Assembly: GCA_947466535.1 (NCBI GenBank)
Contig: CANIEV010000020.1
Location: 1 to 37,092 of the forward strand
DNA: 37,092 bases
DNA from: Betaproteobacteria bacterium
GTDB lineage: Bacteria; Pseudomonadota; Gammaproteobacteria; Burkholderiales; SG8-39
Reading direction: 5' to 3'
In this document: piece by piece, positions 30,954-37,092 of the stretch
How the letters are laid out: each line of letters starts with the position of its first letter
Position numbering within the stretch: the first letter of the stretch is position 1
Made by a program: the position numbers and the translations under genes
The notes under the pieces: generated by a model
Database searches by the model: none
The model's input: only the letters and a program-made list of their open reading frames with translations
Told to the model about the DNA's origin: nothing

Positions 30954-31928
30954 TCACTCGACGATAAGTCCGAGCTTCCTGACCACCGAGCCCCACCTCG
31001 CGTGGTCGGACCTGAGCGTCGCTGCCGCTTCCTCCGGCGTCGAGGTGAGCGGCGTCAGGCCCATCTGGGCGAAGCGCTCCTGCAGTTCCTTCGATTTCAC
31101 CGCAGCAATCGTGGCGGAATTGAGCCGCATCACGATGTCGCGGGGAAGCCCTGCCGGCCCCTCGAGCATCGCCCAGGTGGCCACCTCGTAACCCTTGAGG
31201 CCGGCCTCTTCCGCGGTCGGTACATCGGGCAGAAGCGAGCTTCTGCGTGGCATCGCCACCGCGATCGCACGCAGTTTTCCCGATCGCACCTGCGGCAACG
31301 CGCTCGGGATGGTGTCGAACATCACCTGTATCTGCCCGCCGAGCAGGTCGGTCAGAGCCTGTCCGCTGCTTTTGTAGGGAACATGGGAGATCTTCGTCTT
31401 CGCCATGTCGTTGAACAGTTCGCCCGCGAGATGCAGGACCGCGCCCACGTTGGAGCCGAAGTTGAGCTTGCCCGGGTTGGCCTGCGCGAACTGGATCAGC
31501 TCCTTCAGGTTCGTTGCCGGCACGTTGGGGTTGACCGAGATCATCATCTCCGAGGCAGAGACCATCGAGATCGGCGTGAAGCCGTTGATCGCGTCATAAG
31601 GCACCGTCCGGTAGACGTGCGGATTGATCGCGTGGGTGGACGCACTCGCGAAGATGAGCGTGTAGCCGTCGGGCGCGGACTTCGCGACGTACTCGACGCC
31701 GACGATGCCGGTCGCGCTCGGCCGGTTCTCCACCACCACCGGCTGCCCGATGACCCCGGTCATCGACGCGGCGACTAGGCGAGCGGTTGCGTCGGTGGAG
31801 CCGCCCGCGCCGTAGGGAACGATGATCCGGATCGGTTTTGAAGGAAAGCCCTGCGCCAGGACCGAACCGGCATGGATGGCTGTGAGCGTCATTGCGGCTG
31901 CGGCGGCTAACACTGCGTATTTTTTCAT
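30954..31928 (-). CDS. Bug/TctC-family periplasmic receptor
   Basis: The 324-residue protein has a signal peptide (MKKYAVLAAAAAMTLTAIHA, ending VLAQ), then FPSKPIRIIVPYGAGGSTD, SAPDGYTLIFASAST, HVPYKSSGQALTDLL and VPTAEEAGLKGY. AGGAGAG precedes the start, which overlaps the stop of the metallo-hydrolase by four bases (31925-31928). It is the last gene of the five-gene operon. The coupling suggests its ligand feeds the operon's enzymes (inference). The 158 bases after it, before the ModA-like gene, hold only an AT-rich patch at about 30868-30893. Confidence 0.92.
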   Translation of the reverse strand: MKKYAVLAAAAAMTLTAIHAGSVLAQGFPSKPIRIIVPYGAGGSTDATARLVAASMTGVIGQPVVVENRPSATGIVGVEYVAKSAPDGYTLIFASASTHAINPHVYRTVPYDAINGFTPISMVSASEMMISVNPNVPATNLKELIQFAQANPGKLNFGSNVGAVLHLAGELFNDMAKTKISHVPYKSSGQALTDLLGGQIQVMFDTIPSALPQVRSGKLRAIAVAMPRRSSLLPDVPTAEEAGLKGYEVATWAMLEGPAGLPRDIVMRLNSATIAAVKSKELQERFAQMGLTPLTSTPEEAAATLRSDHARWGSVVRKLGLIVE

Positions 31929-32884
31929 TTGACTCTCCTGTTGTCGTTGGGCCGCGAGGCGTCGAAGGAGCCCTCGAAGGCAAAACCGAAATATCCCGCC
32001 GCGCCGCGCACCACGCGGCCCGCGGTGGGCGCGGGGAAATGCGCGGGCATGACGAGGCTGCCGCTCTCGAAGCAGCGTTCGAGGAAAGCCTTCCGCATGC
32101 GCCGCGACTGTTCTCCATCCACGCAGAAGCAACTGTTGAGCGAGGGCTCCGCGATCTGCAGCGCGTTGTGCATGAGATCGCCGCTCATCACCGCTTCCTG
32201 CGCGCCACGGGTGATGCGAACGCACAGGTGGCCCGGCGTGTGTCCGGGGCTTGCTTCCACACGGACGCCCGCGTCCACCTCGTGGCCGTCGTCGATGAGC
32301 ACGATCTGCCCGGATTCGAGCACCGGAAGAATACTGTCCTCGAAATACAGGTCCTCGTTGTAGGCACGCCGGTTCGCTGCATCGACCCAGTAGTTCCACT
32401 CGACCCGCGAGACGAGGTACTTCGCCTTCGGGAAGGTCGGCACCCACTTTCCCTCCACCAGCCGGGTGTTCCAGCCGACGTGGTCGCCGTGCATGTGCGT
32501 GCAGAGCACAAAGTCCACGTCCTCGGGCCTCACGCCGATCGCTGCCAGCCGTTCGAGATAAGGATTGCGCGACATGTGGTAGCGGGGCCGGTTCGGCCGG
32601 TGCTTGTCGTTGCCGCCGCAGGTGTCGACCACGGTGATGCTGCGCGGCGTGCGCACGATGAAAGAATGAAAGGAACTCATCAGGCGCCCGGTGGCGCGGT
32701 CCAGAAGCCCGGGCTCAAGCCAGTGGCGATGCCGTTCGAGGATCTCCGGCGTCAGGTCTGGCAGCAGGACAAACGGGTCAAGGCCCGGACCGTCGAAGTC
32801 GAGCACGCGCTCGATGAGGATATCGCCGTAGAGCCAGGGTCCGGCCTGCGATCCGCCCGGTGCGGTGCCACGCGGCGTCACCAT
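31925..32884 (-). CDS. Metallo-beta-lactamase-fold hydrolase
   Basis: The 319-residue protein contains the binuclear metal signature H130-x-H132-x-D134-H135 (CTHMHGDHVGW), the later His in SPGHTPGH, the bridging Asp in MSGDLMH and a final His in PAHFPAP. The spacing and the N-terminal region resemble the lactonase/quorum-quenching and alkylsulfatase-neighbour class of MBL enzymes rather than true beta-lactamases. There is no signal peptide, so it is cytoplasmic. GAGGGA precedes the ATG. It overlaps the upstream aldolase-like gene by 7 bases and the downstream receptor by 4. A lactone or ester intermediate is the likely substrate class. Confidence 0.9.
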   Translation of the reverse strand: MVTPRGTAPGGSQAGPWLYGDILIERVLDFDGPGLDPFVLLPDLTPEILERHRHWLEPGLLDRATGRLMSSFHSFIVRTPRSITVVDTCGGNDKHRPNRPRYHMSRNPYLERLAAIGVRPEDVDFVLCTHMHGDHVGWNTRLVEGKWVPTFPKAKYLVSRVEWNYWVDAANRRAYNEDLYFEDSILPVLESGQIVLIDDGHEVDAGVRVEASPGHTPGHLCVRITRGAQEAVMSGDLMHNALQIAEPSLNSCFCVDGEQSRRMRKAFLERCFESGSLVMPAHFPAPTAGRVVRGAAGYFGFAFEGSFDASRPNDNRRVK

Positions 32885-34017
32885 GCGCCGCGTCCCTCGA
32901 TACTGAAAATCGTCTCCAGCCTGTCGCCGCGAAACCCGAGCAGGAAATCATGAACCGCCATCGCGGTGTCGCAATGCGGCACATGGCATTCGACCAGGGT
33001 GCCGACCTCGGCCCGGAAGGCGGGATCGACAAATTCGAGCCTCCCGAATTCATCCCCGGCGTACTTGTAGGTCGTGCCCTCGGGCGCGCCTGCAACGACC
33101 CGGGGCGCCGCGGGGCCGTCCGCCGGCATCGACTTGTGCCCGCCGTCAGTGGTCGCCACGCCGGGGTGGGGCGCCGAAATGATCCGGGTGAAGAACCGCA
33201 GGCCGGTGCGGAACGGGCCGGCATCGTCAGCACCGATCTGCACGCCGGCGTACTGCGCGTCCATATACAGGTAGGAACCGGGCTGGAGTTCGGTGAACAC
33301 GCCCGAGGCGGCATCAATCGCGATCGTGCCGGTGCCGGCCCCGGTCACCGTTTCGCAAGGCACGCCGTTCGACTCCAGATGCGCCCGTACCGCGCGCAGT
33401 TTCTGGTGCGCTTCCGCGCACTTGGCGGCGCGCTCATCGAACGACACGATCGCCTGCAGGTTGCCGGCGTAGCCCTGCAGGCCGCCGAATCGCAGGCCCG
33501 GTGAGGCCTCGATGTGGCGCGCGAGTTCGAGTGCCGATTCGGGTGTGGTAACGCCGGTGCGTTTTTGCCCGATATCCACGTCCACCAGGACAGTGAGCAC
33601 GCGCCCGTCCGCGTTGGCAACGATCGCCCGGAGACTCTCCACCGTCCGGGCCTGGTCAACGACCATCGACAATCGCGCAACGGACGCGAGCAGTCGCCCG
33701 ATGCGCGGAAGCTTGGGCGCGGGAAGCGGCGCGGTGATCAGGATGTCCCCGATTCCTCCCGCTGCCATCACTTCGGCCTCGCCGAGGGTGGCGCAGCACA
33801 CGCCCACCGCCCCGGCATCGATCTGCATCTTCGCAATGCGTGGAGATTTGTGCGCCTTGCCGTGCGGCCGCAGTGCCATGCCGTGGGCTTTTGCAAGATC
33901 GCTCATGCGCCGGATGTTCTGCGCCAGGGCATCGAGATCCACGCCGAGCGCCGGCGTGTTCAACTCGCTGCGAAAGCTCGCGCTCCCGATCAGCGCTTCA
34001 TTGGGATTTGAGTTCAC
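32878..34017 (-). CDS. D-threonine aldolase-like / D-serine dehydratase-like PLP enzyme
   Basis: This is an alanine-racemase-type PLP barrel with Lys54 in RPHGKAHKSP as Schiff-base residue, GTGT phosphate-binding residues (TGAGTGTI) and a C-terminal metal site VPHCDTAM. There H348 and D350 match the His/Asp Mn2+ pair of D-threonine aldolase, whereas eukaryotic D-serine dehydratase has His/Cys. From a GTG start at 34017, with AAGGA close upstream, the length is 379 residues, as I recall for the Alcaligenes enzyme. A longer ATG-started form to 34062 lacks a ribosome site. It would cleave beta-hydroxy-D-amino acids to glycine and an aldehyde. The 151-base gap upstream contains an 8-bp stem (34074-34081 with 34095-34102). 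Confidence 0.86.
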   Translation of the reverse strand: MNSNPNEALIGSASFRSELNTPALGVDLDALAQNIRRMSDLAKAHGMALRPHGKAHKSPRIAKMQIDAGAVGVCCATLGEAEVMAAGGIGDILITAPLPAPKLPRIGRLLASVARLSMVVDQARTVESLRAIVANADGRVLTVLVDVDIGQKRTGVTTPESALELARHIEASPGLRFGGLQGYAGNLQAIVSFDERAAKCAEAHQKLRAVRAHLESNGVPCETVTGAGTGTIAIDAASGVFTELQPGSYLYMDAQYAGVQIGADDAGPFRTGLRFFTRIISAPHPGVATTDGGHKSMPADGPAAPRVVAGAPEGTTYKYAGDEFGRLEFVDPAFRAEVGTLVECHVPHCDTAMAVHDFLLGFRGDRLETIFSIEGRGAW

Positions 34018-34168
34018 GTCTTTCCTTGGCTCATGGGCGCGCGGATTGTCGGCGCCCGTCATTCAATCGTGTGGAGGCGCTCGCATCGAAGCAAAGCGCC
34101 TCGAACGATTCTACGCAGGATTCGCAGCCGAACTGCGCCGGTGTCCCGGCGCGGCCCGTGGACCGGTC

Positions 34169-34867
34169 TCAGGCCTTGAGGACGGAAAGTACCTCGACCG
34201 AATGTTTCTGCGACTCGTTCGCCGCTACCTCGTGATACGAGGGCCGGCCCTTGAATGAAAAGCCGTGGTTGGCGCCGGAGTAAATGTGGATTCCGACTTT
34301 AGGATTTTTTTCGAGCGCCGCCTTGATGCGCCCGACTTCGTCCATCGGCACCAGCGGATCGCTGTCGCCGAAGTGCAGGCTGATCTTCGCGTCCGTTTTC
34401 CCGGCTTCGGCGAGATGCCTGTCGATGCGGCAGCCGTGGAACGCGGCGATCGCGCCCGCGCCAAGGCGCGTGGCCGCGAGGAACGCGAGCTCACCGCCCG
34501 CGCAGTAGCCAAGCGCGCCGAGCTTTCCGTTGCTGCAGGGGGATGACGCAAGCCGCGCCACCAGCGGGCGCATGTCCTCGATCGCCTGCGCCGCGTCCAG
34601 CTTTTCCCAGCGCGCGAATGCCTTCTTTCGGTTCTCCTCGTCGCGGCCGAGCGGGCCGGGCGTGATGCGGAAGAAGTAGTCCGGCACCGCGACGATGAAG
34701 CCCCGCGACGCCCACTCGTCGGCGAGCACGGTCATGTCCTCGTCGACGCCGAAAATAGGCGTGAACACGATCACCGCCGGGAGTGCCGTGCCTTGCTTGC
34801 CCGCAATGTAGGTATCGTAGGTCGCGCCGTCGGGCGCGGTGATCTTCGTCAGTGTTCCGTTGGCCAT
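34169..34867 (-). CDS. Dienelactone hydrolase family protein
   Basis: The 232-residue alpha/beta-hydrolase has the dienelactone-hydrolase triad: Cys122 in LGYCAGGEL, an Asp in FGDSDPLVP (168 or 170) and His201 in GANHGFSF. Length and Cys nucleophile are typical. It opens lactones such as 4-carboxymethylenebutenolide in (chloro)aromatic degradation, though many family members act on other esters. The ATG at 34867 is preferred because the in-frame extension to 34939 overlaps the dioxygenase gene and has no family match. It starts 19 bases after the dioxygenase-like gene. Confidence 0.9.
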   Translation of the reverse strand: MANGTLTKITAPDGATYDTYIAGKQGTALPAVIVFTPIFGVDEDMTVLADEWASRGFIVAVPDYFFRITPGPLGRDEENRKKAFARWEKLDAAQAIEDMRPLVARLASSPCSNGKLGALGYCAGGELAFLAATRLGAGAIAAFHGCRIDRHLAEAGKTDAKISLHFGDSDPLVPMDEVGRIKAALEKNPKVGIHIYSGANHGFSFKGRPSYHEVAANESQKHSVEVLSVLKA

Positions 34868-34886
34868 GCGCGGTGTCTTTTCCGTG

Positions 34887-36101
34887 TCATTCGTCGTGGT
34901 TCGTTGAGGATTCGAGCAGCACCAGGTCGCCGTCCGCATTGCGGCCGTGGCGCTTCGCGAAGCCGAGCTTGCGCAGCGTCGGCTCGTCGCTCGAGATGAA
35001 GATCACCGCGTCCTCGGTGGCGCTGAGGTTGGTGTGCTGATGCCACTCGCCGCCGGGAATGCAGAAGGTGTCGAAGTTCTCCCAGTCGAAGGTGGCGGTG
35101 TTCTTTCCCTCGCCGATCACGCTCCGGCCGCGACCGCGATAGACGGTGCAGATCTGGTTGGCGTTGCTTCGCACCGGCAGCAGCTTTTCGCCCGGGCGCA
35201 GCAGCTGCACGAAAAAGCTCACCGTCTTGTACACCGGCCCGCCTTTCACCGGATCCACGTACTCGACGAGGATGCCCTCAAAGGGGCTGCCGTTGTCGTC
35301 GCGCAGTCGCGCGAGCAGCGCTTCCGTGTTCTCCCAGCGGTAGACGAACATCGGCGAGCTGGTGCCCGCGCCGCGCGAATGCGACACATGCCGCGGCACC
35401 AGGCCCGCGGTGCCGTAGATGCGCTGCGAATAGTCGTCGGTCACCATCGCGCTTTGCACCTTCTTCTTCTCCACCTTGCTGCCGACCTGCTCCTTGTAGT
35501 CATGGTCAAAGTAGGTGGCGTTGAGAAAATTCACCAGCGGCATGTCGAGCACCGAGAGATTCACCGAGGCCTCGTCCGGGCCGTTGCCGTGGTTGTGCCA
35601 GGTGTCGTGCGGCGTGAGTACCATGTCGCCCGGGCCGAAGGTGATGTTCTCGCCGTTGACGGAAGTAAAGTTGGTGTGGCCGGTGAGCCCGAAGCGGATC
35701 GCATTCGGCGAATGCCTGTGTGCGGGCGCGATCTCGTGCGGCACGTTGATCCGGTAGGCGGCGAACATCGTCGTCACCGTGGCGATAGCCGGTCGCAGCG
35801 ACGGGTTGGTCATGATCAGCGAACGCCGCTCGGACATCTCCAGCGGAATCAGCTTCGCCGCCTCGAGCAGGCAGGGCCGGACCTCGCTGTATTTCCAGTG
35901 ATAGGGCGCGGCCGCCACCCGGAACTGCAGCCGGTTGGTGGCCTGATGCTCATCGGCAGGGTCCTCGCCCCAGAATTCGAACAGCGACAGTTTCGACGTC
36001 GCTTCATGCAGCTTCGCCAGCTGCGCTTCGCGCAGGAGTACATCCGGACCGGCGTTGCGCCCGGCGGCGTTGATGATGTGTTTCGGGGCGGGTTCGTTCA
36101 T
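34887..36101 (-). CDS. Gentisate 1,2-dioxygenase-like bicupin
   Basis: The 404-residue protein is a two-cupin ring-cleavage dioxygenase of the gentisate / 1-hydroxy-2-naphthoate / salicylate 1,2-dioxygenase family. The N-terminal cupin has the Fe2+ ligands H128 and H130 (IAPAHRHSPNAIRF) and H169 (PHDTWHNHGN), and the C-terminal cupin has GGEWHQHTN. It would open a hydroxy-aromatic acid ring between the carboxyl- and hydroxyl-bearing carbons. GGAGGAG precedes the ATG. It is the first gene of the five-gene operon and faces a divergent LysR gene 120 bases away, the usual arrangement for an inducible ring-cleavage operon. The exact aromatic acid is not determinable. Confidence 0.92.
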   Translation of the reverse strand: MNEPAPKHIINAAGRNAGPDVLLREAQLAKLHEATSKLSLFEFWGEDPADEHQATNRLQFRVAAAPYHWKYSEVRPCLLEAAKLIPLEMSERRSLIMTNPSLRPAIATVTTMFAAYRINVPHEIAPAHRHSPNAIRFGLTGHTNFTSVNGENITFGPGDMVLTPHDTWHNHGNGPDEASVNLSVLDMPLVNFLNATYFDHDYKEQVGSKVEKKKVQSAMVTDDYSQRIYGTAGLVPRHVSHSRGAGTSSPMFVYRWENTEALLARLRDDNGSPFEGILVEYVDPVKGGPVYKTVSFFVQLLRPGEKLLPVRSNANQICTVYRGRGRSVIGEGKNTATFDWENFDTFCIPGGEWHQHTNLSATEDAVIFISSDEPTLRKLGFAKRHGRNADGDLVLLESSTNHDE

Positions 36102-36221
36102 GCGGTTCTCCTCCGGGGAAACGCCACCTTAGGCCCGGGCGGTGATATCGTCCAATAGTGAATTGACATCGTGGTGATACGCTAAACGCATAACGGGAAA
36201 TAGATAACGGGAGAAACGACC
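36102..36221. promoter_or_regulatory. Divergent promoter region between dioxygenase operon and LysR gene
   Basis: The 120-base gap is AT-richer than the flanks. TTGACA at 36163-36168 is a consensus -35 for the + direction, but no good -10 lies 16-18 bases on; TAAACG follows at 14. The patch TACGC-TAAACGCA at 36178-36190 has T-N11-A spacing but a poor dyad. Ribosome sites flank it on both sides. Confidence 0.4.
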
Positions 36222-37092
36222 CTGGAACTTCGCCAGCTCCGCTATTTCACCGCGGTGGCCGAGGAGCTTTCCTACAGCCGGGCCGCGGCGCGCATCCATG
36301 TATCGCAGCCTTCGCTCAGCCGGCAGGTCGCGGCGCTCGAGGCGGAGATCGGCGTGGCCTTGCTCGATCGCGACAAGCACCGCGTCAGCCTCACCGCGGC
36401 GGGGCGGGCGTATCTCGAGCGGGCACGTGAACTGCTCGTCGGCCTCGATCAGGCGGCGGACCTCGCGCGTCGCTCTGCAAAGGGCCAGGTCGGGCGGCTT
36501 GCGCTCGGCTTTGGCGGCTCGGCCGCCTACACGCTGATGCCGGCAGTGCTGCGGCGATTCCGTGCACGCTATCCCGAGGTCGAGGTGACGCTGCAGCAGT
36601 TGCCGCTTACCGCCCAGCTCGATGCACTGCGCGAAGGCCGCGTGGACGTCGGCTTTCTGCTGCTGCCGGTGGATGATCCCGCGGTGCGCACCGAGCGCCT
36701 GATGCGCGACCGGATGGTGGCGGCGGTGCCTTCCGACCACGCGCTCGCGCGCCGGCGCGAGGTCGCGTTGCGGTCGCTGTCGGATGAAGCCTTCGTCGCG
36801 TTTCCGCGCGAGGGAGGTCTGGGCTATCGCGACCGCATGGTCGAGCTTTGCCTGAAAGCGGGGTTCACCCCGCGCATCGTGCGCGAGGCGGCGCCGCTTG
36901 AATCGATCGTGGGTTTCGTCGCCTCAGGCGCGGGCATCGCCTTGCTGCCCGCGATGGCGCGTCGTTTGCGCGTCGCCGATGTGATCTATGTCCCGGTGAC
37001 GGAGCGATTTGCGTTCATGGATTTTGCGCTTGCCTGGCGTCCGGATGCGAAAATGCCCGCCATCGACGCGTTTCTTGCGACTTCGCGCGAGC
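36222..37092 (+). CDS. LysR-family transcriptional regulator with probable CTG start, right end cut
   Basis: The frame from 36222 gives (L/M)ELRQLRYFTAVAEELSYSR, then HVSQPSLSRQVAALE, a perfect LysR helix-turn-helix, and an effector domain with LALGFGGSA, GRVDVGFLLL and ASGAGIALLPAMA. It runs off the window after 290 codons, probably a few short of its end. The only codon at the expected start is CTG at 36222-36224, seven bases behind GGGAGA; an in-frame TAG at 36201-36203 excludes a longer start, and the next GTG would remove half the DNA-binding domain. It is divergent from the dioxygenase operon and is its probable regulator. Confidence 0.9.
   Translation, partial: MELRQLRYFTAVAEELSYSRAAARIHVSQPSLSRQVAALEAEIGVALLDRDKHRVSLTAAGRAYLERARELLVGLDQAADLARRSAKGQVGRLALGFGGSAAYTLMPAVLRRFRARYPEVEVTLQQLPLTAQLDALREGRVDVGFLLLPVDDPAVRTERLMRDRMVAAVPSDHALARRREVALRSLSDEAFVAFPREGGLGYRDRMVELCLKAGFTPRIVREAAPLESIVGFVASGAGIALLPAMARRLRVADVIYVPVTERFAFMDFALAWRPDAKMPAIDAFLATSRE

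Noticed and set aside
34018-34062. The ATG start of the D-threonine-aldolase-like gene at 34062
   Set aside because: No ribosome site precedes it, while the GTG at 34017 has AAGGA at correct distance and gives the expected length. The first start is not excluded.
1-37092. Mobile elements, phage genes, tRNA or rRNA genes
   Set aside because: I looked for transposase or integrase motifs, cloverleaf-like ends and rRNA sequence and recognised none. Small or diverged ones could be missed by reading alone.

Overview
The window is high-GC DNA that reads as a chromosome segment of a betaproteobacterium, most likely of the order Burkholderiales. The main evidence is the number of Bug/TctC-type periplasmic receptors (seven complete and one partial), set among acyl-CoA ligases, acyl-CoA dehydrogenases and class III CoA-transferases, as in Bordetella-, Achromobacter- and Variovorax-like genomes. 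I see no rRNA, tRNA, CRISPR array, phage gene or insertion sequence. The species assignment is inference.

Layout. (1) 1-1257, + strand: the tail of a Bug receptor, three tandem 19-bp repeats, and a fumarylacetoacetate-hydrolase-family gene, closed by a perfect hairpin that also serves the convergent gene. (2) 1324-19258, - strand: sixteen co-directional genes. In transcription order they are MaoC hydratase, acyl-CoA ligase, Bug, Bug, muconate-cycloisomerase-like enolase-superfamily enzyme, citryl-CoA-lyase-like protein, Bug, racemase-like CoA-transferase, acyl-CoA dehydrogenase, Bug, CoA-transferase, acyl-CoA dehydrogenase, acyl-CoA ligase, Bug, Fe-dependent alcohol dehydrogenase and MetE-like protein. 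The block Bug/CoA-transferase/dehydrogenase occurs twice in tandem and the pair ligase/Bug also occurs twice, so the cluster looks built by module duplication and divergence. A branched-chain amino-acid-type ABC binding protein lies just upstream (19509-20708, -). (3) 20989-28196, + strand: Old Yellow Enzyme-type oxidoreductase, a hydroxycinnamoyl-CoA hydratase-lyase-like crotonase, an acyl-CoA dehydrogenase, Bug, a LysR regulator, and a citrate-synthase-like protein fused to an N-terminal helix-turn-helix. (4) 28197-30795: a hairpin-rich stretch holding two extra copies of the last 13 codons of the citrate-synthase-like gene, then (-) a Tat-exported esterase, a truncated BNR/sialidase-like fragment and an orphan ModA-like binding protein. 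(5) 30954-36101, - strand: a five-gene operon of gentisate-dioxygenase-like cupin, dienelactone hydrolase, D-threonine-aldolase-like enzyme, metallo-beta-lactamase-fold hydrolase and Bug. A divergent LysR gene follows that appears to start at CTG and runs off the right edge.

Working together (inference): the window is a catabolic island for organic acids. Periplasmic receptors capture carboxylates; ligases and CoA-transferases activate them; dehydrogenases, hydratase/lyase and racemase process the CoA esters; dioxygenase, cycloisomerase, FAH-family and dienelactone hydrolase would handle aromatic ring-cleavage intermediates. No TctA/TctB membrane subunits occur in the window, so the Bug receptors must use permeases elsewhere or act as sensors.

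The observations I rate highest are: the serial 3'-end duplications behind the citrate-synthase-like gene, in which every base difference is silent; a shared palindromic operator TTGATT-N4-AATCAA on both sides of the ABC binding-protein gene; the tandem Bug/CoA-transferase/dehydrogenase modules; the two citrate-synthase-fold proteins that both lack the catalytic Asp; and the probable CTG-initiated LysR gene.
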